This document shows positions 52,937-62,489 of a stretch of DNA of 63,480 nt, one piece after another. Source of the DNA: an uncultured Prevotella sp. (lineage in GTDB: Bacteria > Bacteroidota > Bacteroidia > Bacteroidales > Bacteroidaceae); assembly GCA_900554695.1 (NCBI GenBank), contig USHV01000016.1:1-63480 (forward strand). Reading direction: 5' to 3'. The translations under genes and the position numbers were made by a program. The notes under the pieces are model-generated. The model made no database searches and was not told the origin of the DNA. It saw only the letters and a list, made by a program, of their open reading frames with translations. Position 1 is the first letter of the stretch, and each line of letters starts with the position of its first letter.

Positions 52937-54058
52937 ATGAAAATGAAGACTTTGGCATTGACAATTCTTATCTCGACATTAGGCATGACATCATGCAGCG
53001 GTGCCAACAAAATCGCAACGGATAATCATCTTACTACCATAGCTGAGCCGACGGCTAATGATGATGTTGAAAAGACGCTGAAATTCAGTAACTTCGACGG
53101 CATAAAGTCGGATGTGGATATAGAAATACACTACGCACAGGACGCAAAATACAGCGTTAAGGTGAGCGCGCCACAAGACCTGCTTGACAACACCGACATA
53201 TCGATGAACGGTTCTACCATCACGCTTAAAGCAAAAGACGGCAACCGACAGAGCCACTCGAATATCATAATGGACAACGGTCAGATATATTATCTGAACG
53301 GCGACGCCAACAGCAAAATCAAGATGTATGTCACGGCTCCGCAGATAAGAATGCTGAATAACGATGGAGGCGGCATGGAATTCTACGCAGTACACATGGA
53401 CAACGATGAACTGGCAATAAACACTACCGGCTTATTCAAGATGAACGTGCAGAGCATTAAATGTACGGGTGAGAACGGTATGAGCGTAAGCAACACAGGA
53501 AACTTCACGGCGGAGGTGCCGACAGTGGACGCGAAACAGTTGTCACTGGACAACACGGGAGCTTTGTTGTTCAACGGCAAAAGCATAAACGGCTCGCTGC
53601 ATATAGACAATTCGGGACAGACGACATTCTCGGGCGACGTGAAAGGTGCTGATTTCACACTCGACAACAGCGGAATGTGCAAACTCAGCAGCACGTTCGT
53701 TCTGACAAACGAATATAGTTTTGACAACAGCGGATTGGCTTCCGGCGATGGAGACATCACGGCAAAGACCATCAACATATCGAGTTCCGGACAGGAACAG
53801 CGCAACGGTGCGTTTAAAGCAGACCGTATGTCGATAGACATCAGCGGCAACAGCAAATATCAGATAAGTTTCACAGGTGGAGACGTTTTCCTCGACTGCA
53901 GCGGCGTCGGCAACTTCAATCTTGCTCTCGACTGCCGTAGCATCGACGTTGACTCAGGCGGATTCATCGACGTGACGCTCTCCGGCACGGCCGACAAGAC
54001 GTCGTTCGAAGGTTCCGGTTCATCGCATCTGAACACTTCCAAACTTAACAAGTTCTGA
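52937..54058 (+). CDS. DUF2807 lipoprotein A
   Basis: A 373-residue lipoprotein: signal 'MKMKTLALTILISTLGMTSC' with acylated Cys. The mature part starts with a linker and 'KTLKFSNFDGIKSDVDIEIH', the opening of the DUF2807 (GIN) beta-helix domain. Many short turns ('LDNSG', 'FDNSG') repeat along a right-handed helix, and the end is 'GTADKTSFEGSGSSHLNT'. Such proteins are surface or periplasmic and of unknown function. First of three close paralogues; start chosen at the lipoprotein signal, not the ATG at 52886. Confidence 0.9.
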   Translation: MKMKTLALTILISTLGMTSCSGANKIATDNHLTTIAEPTANDDVEKTLKFSNFDGIKSDVDIEIHYAQDAKYSVKVSAPQDLLDNTDISMNGSTITLKAKDGNRQSHSNIIMDNGQIYYLNGDANSKIKMYVTAPQIRMLNNDGGGMEFYAVHMDNDELAINTTGLFKMNVQSIKCTGENGMSVSNTGNFTAEVPTVDAKQLSLDNTGALLFNGKSINGSLHIDNSGQTTFSGDVKGADFTLDNSGMCKLSSTFVLTNEYSFDNSGLASGDGDITAKTINISSSGQEQRNGAFKADRMSIDISGNSKYQISFTGGDVFLDCSGVGNFNLALDCRSIDVDSGGFIDVTLSGTADKTSFEGSGSSHLNTSKLNKF

Positions 54059-54162
54059 CCGTCACCCCACTACCGCCGGCAGACAACGGTGACGACGCAC
54101 AGCCACAACGCCAAGACAGCGTGCTTTCTTTCGTCCATCCGTCCGCCGGTCATAGCTTCATC

Positions 54163-54222
54163 ACAAAAAACAACGCCCCGCATATCACAAACACGACGAC
54201 GATGCGTTATATAAACGACAAT
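54163..54222 (+). repeat. Orphan copy of the DUF2807 leader
   Basis: ACGCCCCGCATATCACAAAC-like sequence followed by GATGCGTTATATAAACGACA closely matches the leader of DUF2807 C (about 56818-56880) and, more loosely, that of A (about 52850-52910), but here it is followed by an unrelated secreted-protein gene. Confidence 0.7.
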
Positions 54223-54359
54223 ACTTCGCTATCGGTAACCGCAGGTTTCTATTTTCCTGATTTCAAGTAACATGACGATAGAACCATCTCAGCCGATTGC
54301 CGGACTTACAGACTATTACAATTCGTCTGACCACGTCAAATCAATTATATTCACATATT

Positions 54360-55211
54360 ATGAAAAGATTATTTTTTGCTTTTTTACTTACCTTCGTACT
54401 TACCGGTATGTCTTTCGCCGGTGATTTCTCAAAACATCGCGGCGTCTGGGCCTCAAACGATGCCGAAGCTGTCATAACAGACAGTGTATGTATGTTCTTC
54501 GAGAAGACTCCAGCGGGTTTGAGAGCGTTTCTCAACGTTCCTACGCAAGACATATACAGCTGCACCACTTACAGGGATTCGGCATTTGTTGTTGAGACGG
54601 CCGCGCCTCTCGTACTCACCGATGGGGTTAAGACTGTTAACGGAGTAACCGTCAAGACTCTGCGTATCGGAGACAAGGTAATGTCTAAAGTGGAGGAGAT
54701 AGAGACCTGCAAGCCTTATGAAAAATCCCGCGCAACAAGCAAGTCAGACGTAGGCAAGTGTTTACAGGAATGGAGGCTTGGCGCTAAGTTTGGAAAAGAC
54801 GGCGATGTCTTTATGTGTGAGGTCAATACCAACCGCCACATGTTTATCTATCTGATTAATCCTAACATGACATATATCCGGGCAGCAGCAACGGCGAACA
54901 ACGATAACGGCACATTGTTTTTTCAGAACATCCGTATGATGCGCAACAATAATACCGGAGAACTGACATCGTATATGGCACCTGATAATTATAATATCGC
55001 CGCAGACAATCTGCAGATTGACAACAGCAAATTCAATCCTAATGCATGCGTATTCAATCCTGACGGAGGAATATATTGGTCGCTCATCTCGTTTACGGCA
55101 GACCAGATTAAGATAAACGGTTGCGGCGAGACTTATTATGTAAACCGTATTGATCAGTTTGAAGAATACTTTAAGTACGTCCCATACGAAACAGCGCACA
55201 TACAGCAATAG
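54360..55211 (+). CDS. Secreted protein, unrecognised
   Basis: A 283-residue protein with a clear signal peptide ('MKRLFFAFLLTFVLTGMSFA', cleaved near residue 20). The mature protein has several cysteines (about 42, 62, 118, 131 and two later), suggesting disulfides, and no membrane segment. I do not recognise a family. It lies between DUF2807 A and B in the same direction. Direct repeats ATTCGTCTGACCACGT (54321) and ATTCGTCTGACTCACGT (55384) flank it, and it appears to interrupt the leader of DUF2807 B; see findings. Confidence 0.8.
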   Translation: MKRLFFAFLLTFVLTGMSFAGDFSKHRGVWASNDAEAVITDSVCMFFEKTPAGLRAFLNVPTQDIYSCTTYRDSAFVVETAAPLVLTDGVKTVNGVTVKTLRIGDKVMSKVEEIETCKPYEKSRATSKSDVGKCLQEWRLGAKFGKDGDVFMCEVNTNRHMFIYLINPNMTYIRAAATANNDNGTLFFQNIRMMRNNNTGELTSYMAPDNYNIAADNLQIDNSKFNPNACVFNPDGGIYWSLISFTADQIKINGCGETYYVNRIDQFEEYFKYVPYETAHIQQ

Positions 55212-55435
55212 TCTGTCTTTGGTACAAGGGGCTTCACCATGCCTTCGCGGATTGGCAAAAGCTGTATTTCCATTCGACGGACGACTTGACTGATAAGCAT
55301 CTCGCGTAAAAGAATATCACCATAGAAGTTCAATCCGGAAAGGCGACGGCTTCTGCTGATCACAGGCATTACAGGCATCAACCATTCGTCTGACTCACGT
55401 TAAATAAAATACGAAACAAGATTAAATTACATATT

Positions 55436-56632
55436 ATGAAAATTAAAACTTTGGCATTGTCCATCCTTATCACCACTTTATGCATGGCTTCATGCAGCAG
55501 TGCACGCAATAGCACTACCGACAACGACATGACGGTCGTGGCAGGACTGTCCGGCAAAGGCGAGGTGGAAAAGACCCTGAACCTGGGCAAATTCAACGGC
55601 ATAGAGTCGTCCGTGATTGTGGACATACACTATACGCAGGGTTCAAAACGCAACGTGAGGATGCGCACAAGCAAGGAACAGATTGACAGATACGACATAT
55701 CGGTGAACGGTTCGACTCTCGTTCTGAAAAAGAAAGACAACAAGTCCGGCTCCGGCAGAGGCTCCAAGGAGGATAAAATCACACTGTATGTCACTGCTCC
55801 GGATATAAACTTCATAGATAACCGCGGCATAATGAAGTTTTACACTAAGCTGATCGGCAGTGACGGACTGCAGATAAGAAACAAGGGAATACTCGATATG
55901 AACATACAGAACGTGCACGGCAAAGGCAACAGCACACTGAGCATAGACAACAGCGGAAGGATGACGGCAGAGATGCAGGCGGTGGACGTGAGACTGTTCT
56001 CGCTGGACAACAAGGGCATGCTGACATTCAGAAGCACCGGCATAACAGGAAGTCTGAAACTGGACAACTCCGGACAGCTGACATTCTCAGGCAATGTTGA
56101 GGGCTCTACAGCCGAACTGGAAAACAAAGGGGTGTGCAACTTGACAAGCGCGTTCAGCCTTACCGACGACTATTCATTCAGCAATGGCGGACAAATGAGC
56201 ATGTCAGGCGACGTGAAAGGCACGTCGACAACACTGAAAAACACGGGTGTGTACAGGATGGAAGGTTCGTTCAGACTGAACGGTGACTATACTTACGACA
56301 ACTCCGGACAGGCGGACAACAACGGTGGTGTGACGGCAAAGACCATCAGTATGTCCAATTCGGGAATGGACAGCAGGGATGGCAGTCTGAAGGCAGACCT
56401 GCTGACAATGAGCGTAAACGGCCAAAGCAACTACAAGATGAGTTTCACCGGTGGCGACGCAAAGCTCAAATGCAGTGGTATGGGAGAATTCAGACTCGCA
56501 CTCGACTGCCGTAGCATAGAGGTGAACTCGAACGGACAGATAAACGTAGAGCTCTCGGGCACGGCCGACAAGACATCGTTCGACGGCTCCGGAATATCGC
56601 ATCTGAAAACATCCAGGCTTAACAAGTTCTGA
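55436..56632 (+). CDS. DUF2807 lipoprotein B
   Basis: A 398-residue paralogue of A and C. Lipoprotein signal 'MKIKTLALSILITTLCMASC'; GIN opening 'KTLNLGKFNGIESSVIVDIH'; repeated beta-helix turns ('LDNSG', 'YDNSG', 'LKNTG'); end 'GTADKTSFDGSGISHLKT'. A little longer than A by one extra helix-turn block near residues 245-290. Same-strand, tandem position supports origin by duplication. Function unknown. Confidence 0.9.
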   Translation: MKIKTLALSILITTLCMASCSSARNSTTDNDMTVVAGLSGKGEVEKTLNLGKFNGIESSVIVDIHYTQGSKRNVRMRTSKEQIDRYDISVNGSTLVLKKKDNKSGSGRGSKEDKITLYVTAPDINFIDNRGIMKFYTKLIGSDGLQIRNKGILDMNIQNVHGKGNSTLSIDNSGRMTAEMQAVDVRLFSLDNKGMLTFRSTGITGSLKLDNSGQLTFSGNVEGSTAELENKGVCNLTSAFSLTDDYSFSNGGQMSMSGDVKGTSTTLKNTGVYRMEGSFRLNGDYTYDNSGQADNNGGVTAKTISMSNSGMDSRDGSLKADLLTMSVNGQSNYKMSFTGGDAKLKCSGMGEFRLALDCRSIEVNSNGQINVELSGTADKTSFDGSGISHLKTSRLNKF

Positions 56633-56909
56633 CCGTCTCCCCACTCCTGCCGGCAGATAAAGGTGGCAACGCGCAGCCGCGACGTGCAAGACTACGTGAG
56701 CAAGTCCGCACACAGATAAGCCATGATAGCGAAAGAATCCGCCCACTGAACCCATACGGCATATCGAAACCGCCGGAACAGTGTATTCCATTCCGCCCAT
56801 TCATCCGTCGGTCACCGCTTTTTCACAAAAAGCAATGCCCCAAGTGTCACAAAAACGACGCTGATGCGTAATATAAATAAAACGTGAAACAAAATTAAAA
56901 ACACATATT

Positions 56910-58109
56910 ATGAAAACTATAACTTTGGCTCTGACAATTATTATCTCTATATTATGCCTTACTTCTTGCAGCGGTGTGAGCAAGAACACGACGGATAATG
57001 ACATGACAGTCATGGCCGGAATGACGGACAATAACGAGGTGGAAAAGACTCTGAACCTTGGCAAATTCAGCGGTATAAAATCGGAAGTGAGCCTGGACAT
57101 ACACTACACGCAGGGCTCAAAACGCAGCGTAAGGATAAGCGCAAGACAGGATGTGATCGACCAGACAGACATATCGGTGATGGATGGTGTTCTCGTTCTG
57201 AAAAAGAAAAATGACGACCCGGAGTATAAGAACAACAACGAGAAGAATAAAATCACGATGTATCTCACGGCTCCGGATATAAATTCTCTGGAAAACACCG
57301 GCATAATGGGATTCCGTACAGGGACATTCAACAGCGACGGACTGCTGATAAGAAACAAAGGCATATTAAACCTGAAGACACAGGACATACACGCCAACGG
57401 CGCGAACGGAATGCAGATACACAACAGCGGAAAGCTTAATGCAGACGTGCCGACGATAAACGCGACGCTCATGTTGGTGGACAACGACGGCATAATGACC
57501 TTAAATAACAGCGACATAAAAGGCGGAAGCCTGACAATAGACAATTCAGGAAAGATTGACTTGTCGGCAAACGTGGAAGGAAGTTCGGCAAAACTGAAGA
57601 ACAGCGGAATAAGCAGAATGGAAGGTTCGCTCGCTCTGACCGGCGACTATGACTGCACCAACAGCGGGAAACTGACCATAGAAGGCGGCGTGAAAGGCGC
57701 GACGGCAGAACTGAAGAACAGCGGAATATACAAGATGGAGGGCTCGTTCAGCCTGACCGACGATTATACTTATACCAACAGCGGCAGGTCTGACATCACC
57801 GGAAACGTGACGGCACGCACCATAAGCATGAAAAACTCGGGCATTGACGACAAGCATGGCGCGCTGAAGGCCGACCAATTGACCATGAGGACAAACGGAA
57901 GGAGCAATTACGACATGAGCTTCAAGGGCGGCGACGCACAGGTAAACTGCAGCGGTATAGGCAGCTTCGTCATGGCACTCGAATGTCGCAGCATCGAGAT
58001 AAAATCGAGCGGAAGAATAAAAGTAACGCTGTCGGGAACGGCAGACAAGACAACATTCGACGGATCGGGAGTGTCGCACATCGACACATCCAAGCTGAAC
58101 AAGTTCTGA
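56910..58109 (+). CDS. DUF2807 lipoprotein C
   Basis: A 399-residue paralogue. Lipoprotein signal 'MKTITLALTIIISILCLTSC'; GIN opening 'KTLNLGKFSGIKSEVSLDIH'. The helix region contains an internal duplication: 'LKNSGISRMEGSLALTGDYD' and 'LKNSGIYKMEGSFSLTDDYT' lie 42 residues apart. The end 'GTADKTTFDGSGVSHIDT' matches A and B. It is followed by the ECF sigma gene after about 100 bases, so the trio and the sigma operon may be linked. Confidence 0.9.
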   Translation: MKTITLALTIIISILCLTSCSGVSKNTTDNDMTVMAGMTDNNEVEKTLNLGKFSGIKSEVSLDIHYTQGSKRSVRISARQDVIDQTDISVMDGVLVLKKKNDDPEYKNNNEKNKITMYLTAPDINSLENTGIMGFRTGTFNSDGLLIRNKGILNLKTQDIHANGANGMQIHNSGKLNADVPTINATLMLVDNDGIMTLNNSDIKGGSLTIDNSGKIDLSANVEGSSAKLKNSGISRMEGSLALTGDYDCTNSGKLTIEGGVKGATAELKNSGIYKMEGSFSLTDDYTYTNSGRSDITGNVTARTISMKNSGIDDKHGALKADQLTMRTNGRSNYDMSFKGGDAQVNCSGIGSFVMALECRSIEIKSSGRIKVTLSGTADKTTFDGSGVSHIDTSKLNKF

Positions 58110-58209
58110 CCACAGGCCCGACGACAAGTTTAGACAACAATGGCGGACGACAGTCGTGCGCACGGCTACAATGAGTTACGCACTGAGAGGAAACAACACT
58201 GAGAGATAC

Positions 58210-58695
58210 ATGACAACGGAAGAATTCGAACACGAGGCCGAACTGGTGCGCCCCATGCTTGTGGCAACAGCCGCACACATGCTGGGCAGCGACAGCGAGG
58301 CCGAGGATGCGGCACAGGAGACGCTTGCGAAACTGTGGGGCATGCGCGGCGAACTGCGCAGTCCGATGGCGGCTCTGGCACGCGCCGTTGTCAGAAACCT
58401 TTGTGTTGACACCATAAGGAGACGCCACGCGGTGATTGTTCCGCTGTCTGACAAACAGCGCAATATGGCTGAGACGGTGACAGACAACGACCCTTTCAGT
58501 CACGTGATGAAGGTCATCGACCTGCTGCCGGAGGCACAGCAGATAGTAATCAGGCTGCGGCACATCGACGGAATGAGCACCGCAGACATAGCACAACTTA
58601 CAGGAACGAGCGAGGCCGCCGTGCGCAAGACGCTCAGCAGGGCTCGTATGGCAGTGAGGAAACATTATCTTGAGGACATCAGAAATGAACAGTAA
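58210..58695 (+). CDS. ECF-type RNA polymerase sigma factor
   Basis: A 161-residue sigma factor with regions 2 and 4 only. Region 2: 'AAHMLGSDSEAEDAAQETLAKLW' is cited by its ends 'AAHMLG' and 'AQETLAKLW'; region 4: 'HIDGMSTADIAQLTGTSEAA' with 'VRKTLSRARMAVRK' as recognition helix. The start at 58210 follows a GAGAG stretch; ATGs at 58156 and 58171 are possible. It overlaps the next gene by 11 bases, as usual for sigma/anti-sigma pairs. Targets unknown; the adjacent DUF2807 genes are candidates. Confidence 0.93.
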   Translation: MTTEEFEHEAELVRPMLVATAAHMLGSDSEAEDAAQETLAKLWGMRGELRSPMAALARAVVRNLCVDTIRRRHAVIVPLSDKQRNMAETVTDNDPFSHVMKVIDLLPEAQQIVIRLRHIDGMSTADIAQLTGTSEAAVRKTLSRARMAVRKHYLEDIRNEQ

Positions 58696-59194
58696 GAAAA
58701 CAAAAGAAATAGAACGGCTCGTGGAACGCTTCTTCGACGGCGAGACAACCACGGAGGAAGAGGCACGGCTATACAAGGTGTTCAGACGCAAAAGGCTGCC
58801 CAACAGCTTGGAACGTATGCGCCCGGTAATGGAGGCTTTCGGCTCTATGAGCGAGGAGAAGCCGCAGCGGGCAAAGACAGTGAGCATAGTGCGGCGTGCG
58901 CTTATGGGCGTGGCGGCCATGCTGGCACTGATTTTGGGAATAGCCATCTATTCGAACTATCACGAGGAACAGTCGCTGGCGCGCATATACGGAGGCAGCT
59001 ACGTCATAGAGAACGGCCGGCGCATAGACGACCTGAGTGCCATACAGGACGACATAGAACGAGCCCTGGCCGACTCGCGCCGCATAGAACAGCACGCCGA
59101 ACACAACGTCATAGACCGTGCCGAGCAGGATGTACTCGACAACATATCGGACCCTGACATGCGCGACGAGGTGGAAAAAATGTTGAACGAATAA
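58685..59194 (+). CDS. Anti-sigma-like single-pass membrane protein
   Basis: A 169-residue protein with a cytoplasmic N-terminal part of about 78 residues ('ERLVERFFDGETTTEEEARL'), which resembles the start of many Bacteroidales anti-sigma factors, one membrane helix (about 80-97, 'RALMGVAAMLALILGIAIYS') and a charged extracytoplasmic domain. The start at 58685 lies inside the sigma gene's end. Anti-sigma role is inferred from this overlap and topology. Confidence 0.8.
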   Translation: MNSKKTKEIERLVERFFDGETTTEEEARLYKVFRRKRLPNSLERMRPVMEAFGSMSEEKPQRAKTVSIVRRALMGVAAMLALILGIAIYSNYHEEQSLARIYGGSYVIENGRRIDDLSAIQDDIERALADSRRIEQHAEHNVIDRAEQDVLDNISDPDMRDEVEKMLNE

Positions 59195-59206
59195 ATAAGC
59201 ACAGAT

Positions 59207-59620
59207 ATGGACATACGCAGAATTATCATAACGGCGGTGATACTTGTCACGTCAATGGTGAATGTAGCGGCGCAGAACAGGATAGACGAGATGATAGAGA
59301 ACTACTCGTCGCGGGGCACAAGCAGATTTACCTCGGCCGTGGAACGCGATCCGAAGACACGCAAGGTGCTGAAGGTGGTGAATGTGCTTGAGCTGAACCA
59401 GATGGGAATAAACGAATTCATCAACGTGTTCAGAGGTGAATCGAAGAAAGGGAACTTCACCGAGAAACGCACGGAAAGCAGTCTGACGCTCATGCTTACG
59501 GTGCGCGACGAACGGCAGAACCGCATATACATGATGCACTGCACCGACCCATACACGCCATACAGGAAGAATACGCACTATGGTCAGGCTAAGATAACGG
59601 TCATCATAAAATACGGATGA
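59207..59620 (+). CDS. Small secreted protein, DUF5024-like
   Basis: A 137-residue protein with signal peptide (about 1-22, ending VAAQ). The mature domain ('RIDEMIENYSSRGTSRFTSA', 'KVLKVVNVLELN') resembles small DUF5024/DUF4252-type proteins often found in Bacteroidales ECF sigma operons; the exact family is not certain. It follows the anti-sigma-like gene by 12 bases and is ended by a terminator at 59770. Function unknown. Confidence 0.75.
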   Translation: MDIRRIIITAVILVTSMVNVAAQNRIDEMIENYSSRGTSRFTSAVERDPKTRKVLKVVNVLELNQMGINEFINVFRGESKKGNFTEKRTESSLTLMLTVRDERQNRIYMMHCTDPYTPYRKNTHYGQAKITVIIKYG

Positions 59621-59769
59621 TGGTCACCGGTGGGCAAAACAATCGACAACCAAATACATACAGTAAACAAAAAGCTCCTGATTTGTACCTGAGAGCAGTC
59701 CGCACAGCGGTGACGCACGGCGGGAAAAAGCGACAGGCCACATGAATATATACATGGAAAAATAACAGA

Positions 59770-59794
59770 GGAGGCGATGGACATCATCGCCTCC
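59770..59794 (+). terminator. Terminator of the ECF sigma operon
   Basis: A 10-bp stem GGAGGCGATG/CATCGCCTCC with a 5-nt loop, followed by six T residues; it lies 150 bases after the last gene. Confidence 0.9.
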
Positions 59795-60037
59795 TTTTTT
59801 CGTTTATTCCCGACCGTCAGTCTAAAGTCCTGTGAATTACGTTATATTGCAAAGCCGTCCGTCGGGCATAATTGCCGAAAGCGTGGCGGGACTGGCCATG
59901 ATACAGTGTCGGACGGGATGGCGCATAGAGTGCGTCATACGTAAACCGCCAACCATATGGCGCAGTGTTTGTCGCAGCTTGAGTGCATGCGCGCCACCTG
60001 CTCCGGTGCTCATGTGGCAACGACAAATGAAAAAAAA

Positions 60038-60097
60038 CTTCGCCTTACGGCCGATGGCGGAGTATCATGCGGCTCCGGTGTCAGCAGTAAGGCGAAG
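60038..60097 (-). terminator. Possible terminator of the GH65 gene
   Basis: CTTCGCCTTAC (60038-60048) and GTAAGGCGAAG (60087-60097) pair over 11 bp with a long partly structured loop; on the minus strand the stem is followed by TTTTTTT. It lies 55 bases beyond the GH65 stop. Confidence 0.7.
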
Positions 60098-60151
60098 GAA
60101 AGATAAGGCATTCATGGTCTTACACGGCTTTTACGCCATGTATCATACGAC

Positions 60152-62164
60152 TCATTTCTGCACTCTCGTGTATGTCTTTTTGTCCGGACCGACGCCCGTT
60201 ATGGTGAGTTTCTTCCAGTGCGGAGGCAGCGCAGACGGCACCTGGCGTATGCCCTTGTCGGTTATCTCCAGTCCGCAGAATCCGTTGATGACAGCCTGAA
60301 GCATACCGCCGGCGCCAGTTGTGAAGTACGGATTGGTGCCGCCCGCGCCCTCGGATATCACACCGAACGGAGGCAGCTTGTTGGGACGGTAGCCCTGTAC
60401 GAACATCTCGTATGCCTTCTTACCTTGCATCAGTCGTGCGTACTGCACGGCGAAGATGGAGAACGACATGGCCGGACCGTTCTTGTCTATCTTGTCTTCG
60501 TAATATACAAGGTTTTTCTTGATATCCGATGCGTCCGTAACCAGCTGCAAAGGATAAGCCAAGAGATTGACATCCACCTGTTTTATGCCGCGGCCGTCAT
60601 AATCTTCGTATTCCTTTATCACCCCGTCATCGAAACGGTGTATGCTTATTTTGTCCGCCACCTCGCTCCATATCTTCGGATATTTCATGCCGCAAAGAGC
60701 TGCCGCCTTGCATGCGTTTCTCAGCGAGACGATGGCCACGCCGTTTGTGAAAGCGTTGTCGTCCACACCTATGGCGTATTCGTCGGCACACACGACATTG
60801 TTTATCGAGTATGTTCCGTCGGCATTCTTCGTGGCGCGGCTTATCCAGAAGTCGGCTATCTCCTTTATCAACGGATAGCCCTTCTGCTCGAGCCATTTCC
60901 TGTCCTGCGTCATGCAGTAGTAGTTCCACGCCGCTATACCTATGTCACCGGTTATGTGATGCTCGAACGGACCTGTCAAAGCCCATGTCGGACAGGCCTC
61001 CTCGCCGGCGTCATCGCTCTCCCACGGGAACATCACTCCCATATATCCGTTGGCCTCGGCTTTCTTGCGTGCGGCGTCGAGACGGTCGAAACGATAATCC
61101 ATCATCGACTTGGCCATGTCGTTGTTGAGGAACAACATAGGCGGATACATCCATATCTCGGTGTCCCAGAATATGTGACCGTTGTATCCCTGTGACGACA
61201 ATCCGAAAGGCGGGATGCTCAAGCGGCTGTTCGCACGGATGGATGAATACAGATTGTAGAGGGCGAGCCGCACGCTTGTCTGGGCTTCGTCGTCGCCTTC
61301 TATTATGATGTCGCTCTTCCAAATGTCGCTCCACAGAGCCTCATGTGCCCTGACCAGCTGGTCCACTCCCTCGTAAACGCCGTATATCACCTGTCGGTTC
61401 GACTCGTTGCACGGGTCTATGAAGTCGCGGTTTGTGCAAATTGAACCGATAAGACTGAAGGTGAATTTCTCGCCTTTCGTCAGATGCTTGTATATCTCGA
61501 CGCTGTTGCCCGAAGCAGCCACGCCGGCATCGTCGTTCTTGGACAGTACGAACGCCGACGAGGCCGACACCTCGTTGTTGCGGTATAAAGAGTAAGCACG
61601 GGTGCGCATTATGCTGAGTGGCGTGCCCTCGACGTTGATGTTCTGCATCTCGGTGACCGGCTGCTGATATTCGTTCGGCACAACCGGCACGTTGCGGACA
61701 TTTATCACAATGTCGTCCAAGGCCTCGATACTGACGTTTATGAGGCCCGCATAAGGCATATTGCGCAGTGCGCGGACATCGTAGGCCACTTTTGCGCGAT
61801 TCTGATAAGAAAAAGATGTGCTGTGAACGGCGTGCCTCATATCCAGCGTCTGGTGCCAGTCGTCCACATTGTTCAGTTCCATGCAACGACCGTCTATATA
61901 CACCTGCAACTGAAACGGATTGATGGCTCTCAACACACGGCTCACTCCGTTTTTGCCGTCGGCGTCGAACACATGGTTCAGAAACACGTCTCTCACCGAG
62001 AACGGCTCTCTCCACGGCAGTATGCCGATACGTCCGCTGGCCACGACGGCTCCATAATAATCACCTCCCTTGTCTGATGTGGAGATTTGCCATCCGGCAG
62101 AATCATCCGCAAAGGCAATAATAGACTGAATGAACAGAGATAGAAATAACAGTGTTTTTTTCAT
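60152..62164 (-). CDS. GH65 family glycoside hydrolase
   Basis: A 670-residue exported enzyme with signal peptide (about 1-19, ending IIAFA). An N-terminal beta-sandwich (to about 265) precedes an (alpha/alpha)6 barrel with the GH65 signature 'GYNGHIFWDTEIWMYPP' (about 330-346). 'VVCADEYAIGVDDNAFTNG' holds the conserved acid Glu (about 459). In place of the phosphate-binding loop of phosphorylases it has 'VISEGAGGTNPYFTTGAGG', with a Glu suited as general base, so a hydrolase (for example on kojibiose or other alpha-glucosides) is more likely than a phosphorylase. No partner genes nearby. Confidence 0.88.
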   Translation of the reverse strand: MKKTLLFLSLFIQSIIAFADDSAGWQISTSDKGGDYYGAVVASGRIGILPWREPFSVRDVFLNHVFDADGKNGVSRVLRAINPFQLQVYIDGRCMELNNVDDWHQTLDMRHAVHSTSFSYQNRAKVAYDVRALRNMPYAGLINVSIEALDDIVINVRNVPVVPNEYQQPVTEMQNINVEGTPLSIMRTRAYSLYRNNEVSASSAFVLSKNDDAGVAASGNSVEIYKHLTKGEKFTFSLIGSICTNRDFIDPCNESNRQVIYGVYEGVDQLVRAHEALWSDIWKSDIIIEGDDEAQTSVRLALYNLYSSIRANSRLSIPPFGLSSQGYNGHIFWDTEIWMYPPMLFLNNDMAKSMMDYRFDRLDAARKKAEANGYMGVMFPWESDDAGEEACPTWALTGPFEHHITGDIGIAAWNYYCMTQDRKWLEQKGYPLIKEIADFWISRATKNADGTYSINNVVCADEYAIGVDDNAFTNGVAIVSLRNACKAAALCGMKYPKIWSEVADKISIHRFDDGVIKEYEDYDGRGIKQVDVNLLAYPLQLVTDASDIKKNLVYYEDKIDKNGPAMSFSIFAVQYARLMQGKKAYEMFVQGYRPNKLPPFGVISEGAGGTNPYFTTGAGGMLQAVINGFCGLEITDKGIRQVPSALPPHWKKLTITGVGPDKKTYTRVQK

Positions 62165-62297
62165 TACTGTAAATCAATTATTAAGTTATGTATTTCATTG
62201 TATGTCACATCCTTACGCCCCGCCCGCATCACGTTATAACCAGCAATGGATTTTAATAGTCTGCCGGCCGCAGGATGACGGCTCTTGATATTTCCTA

Positions 62298-62305
62298 CAA
62301 AAATA
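62298..62305 (-). promoter_or_regulatory. Possible -7 box of the GH65 gene
   Basis: TATTTTTG on the minus strand matches TAnnTTTG but lies 134 bases upstream of the start; moderate call. Confidence 0.4.
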
Positions 62306-62489
62306 ATGGAAATAAGCGACACTATGAAGCGCATGATAATAATTCTGACAAATAAATATGCCACCGCAGAACGATGTATTATCCCCGCAGACCGTCATAA
62401 TGAGATATCAGACGATGGAAAATCAGCTCAATGGAAATTATGTGGTAAATCGTCCACAATGAAACATTGCCGCTTCACTCCTGAATAAT

